Position numbers and translations under genes: made by a program. A DNA stretch of 64,000 nt from Vigna angularis. Its lineage: Eukaryota; Streptophyta; Magnoliopsida; Fabales; Fabaceae. The DNA lies in the NCBI RefSeq assembly GCF_016808095.1, contig NC_068980.1:3596001-3660000 (forward strand). Direction: 5' to 3'. The notes below the pieces were generated by a model. That model was not told the DNA's origin and did not search any database. It saw only the letters and a list, made by a program, of their open reading frames with translations. This document shows positions 63,501 to 64,000 of the stretch, piece by piece. How positions within the stretch are numbered: the first letter of the stretch is position 1; every line of letters begins with the position of its first letter.

Positions 63501-63953
63501 TAATCATCCTTCTCTCCCTCCCTCCCTCCAACCCCAAAAAAAAATGCAGGAAAAGAAAGAATAACAGACAATTGCAAAGAACACTGGCATAATAGACATT
63601 GAATGAATAACTTACTTTTCTGGCACTGCTCCAATGACAAGCTTCTGAATATTATGCTTAACGACCAAATCAACAATTCCCTTTTGGACTTGATCAACTT
63701 CTGTTACTATAACGCTTGCCTTAACCTGACGAGAAAATTTATATTAAAAGCACAGCTAAGAATAGATTTCTTACCATAAGTTACAACATAAATAAATTCA
63801 GTCATTAAAATGAAAATAAAAAGAAGAGGCTTGCCCTAGCTGTGCGGCAAACGGTCAAGTACTTGTCTAAAAGCTTCATGGTCTGTTCTCTCTCCACACA
63901 TCGAAAAGCAGACACCACAGCAGGACTAGCCTGTGATGCAGGCAATTTCCCCA
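60523..63953 (-). CDS. U-box E3 ligase with USP-like and kinase-like domains (PUB33/35 type), 3' part
   Basis: Six exons in the window, minus strand: 63953-63835, 63725-63616, 63235-62734, 62320-61769, 61551-60829 and 60705-60523. They give about 728 residues; the N-terminal ~100-130 lie beyond the right edge. The order is a USP-like region (LLDKYLTVCRTAR, VKASVIVTEVDQV, LVIGAVPEN), a coiled-coil region rich in Glu/Arg/Lys, a protein-kinase-like domain (GGFGCIYKGEMLGRTVTIKR to DRPDLTPTLVREL), and a C-terminal U-box (FLCPILQEIMHDPQVAADGF, TYEGDAIREWLENGHDTSPM). This is the architecture of PUB33-type cytoplasmic ubiquitin ligases. The U-box recruits E2 and looks intact. The kinase domain has lost key residues: DFG is GFG (codons 61255-61263), and the catalytic-loop Asn is Thr (61300-61302), though HGD is kept. 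The first intron here is GC-AG; the others are GT-AG. Confidence 0.92.
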
Positions 63954-64000
63954 CTACACAACAAAATTCAAAGAGACCCAGTAAGCGCAAAATGGGGGCA

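Overview
The window looks like a plant nuclear chromosome. It is AT-rich, its genes are split by many short GT-AG introns, and all eight protein-coding genes are typical angiosperm genes. It is full of TA microsatellites and LTR retrotransposon debris, including a 5S-related Cassandra-type LTR. The LTR styles and gene set make me favour a papilionoid legume of the Vigna/Phaseolus kind. That placement is inference from memory and is not proven by the sequence.

Layout. 1-5.5 kb: two related, oppositely oriented long LTR-like sequences (1-1341 and 2985-5479) and a 21-bp minisatellite. 8.9 kb: an intronless FPF1-like gene (+). 14.3-16.6 kb: a six-exon RLCK-VII kinase of the APK1/PBL9-11 type (-). 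17.7 kb: a 408-bp Cassandra-type solo LTR with a 5-bp target duplication. 23.0-25.8 kb: a nine-exon cytosolic triosephosphate isomerase gene (-) with a 24-base poly-G run in an intron. 32.4-34.8 kb: a six-exon OEP16-1 gene (+). 35.4-38.3 kb: a broken Ty1/copia RNase H fragment, then a complete 1989-bp LTR element that encodes only a gag-like protein. 40.2-43.4 kb: a candidate hAT-type element with terminal inverted repeats and an 8-bp target duplication, carrying a broken copy of sucrose-6-phosphate phosphatase exons. 43.8-45.6 kb: a PPR gene like At1g07590 (-). 46.8-49.8 kb: a TRM/DUF4378 protein gene (-). 56.8-57.2 kb: another copia RNase H relic. 57.8-59.4 kb: an ENTH-domain (epsin-like) gene (+). 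60.5-63.95 kb: the 3' part of a USP-kinase-U-box E3 ligase gene (-), which runs off the right edge.

The genes are functionally unrelated (flowering or growth, immune-type kinase, glycolysis, plastid envelope pore, organelle RNA factor, cytoskeleton, vesicle traffic, ubiquitination). This is ordinary plant gene order with no operon-like logic. For the six multi-exon genes lying fully inside the window, exon phases add up to a continuous reading frame when spliced by hand. The same holds for the exons of the truncated U-box gene.

I found no clearly new biological system. The most unusual things are the gene-fragment-carrying hAT-type candidate, the young gag-only LTR element, the predicted pseudokinase domain in the U-box gene with a GC-AG intron beside it, and the poly-G tract in the TPI intron.
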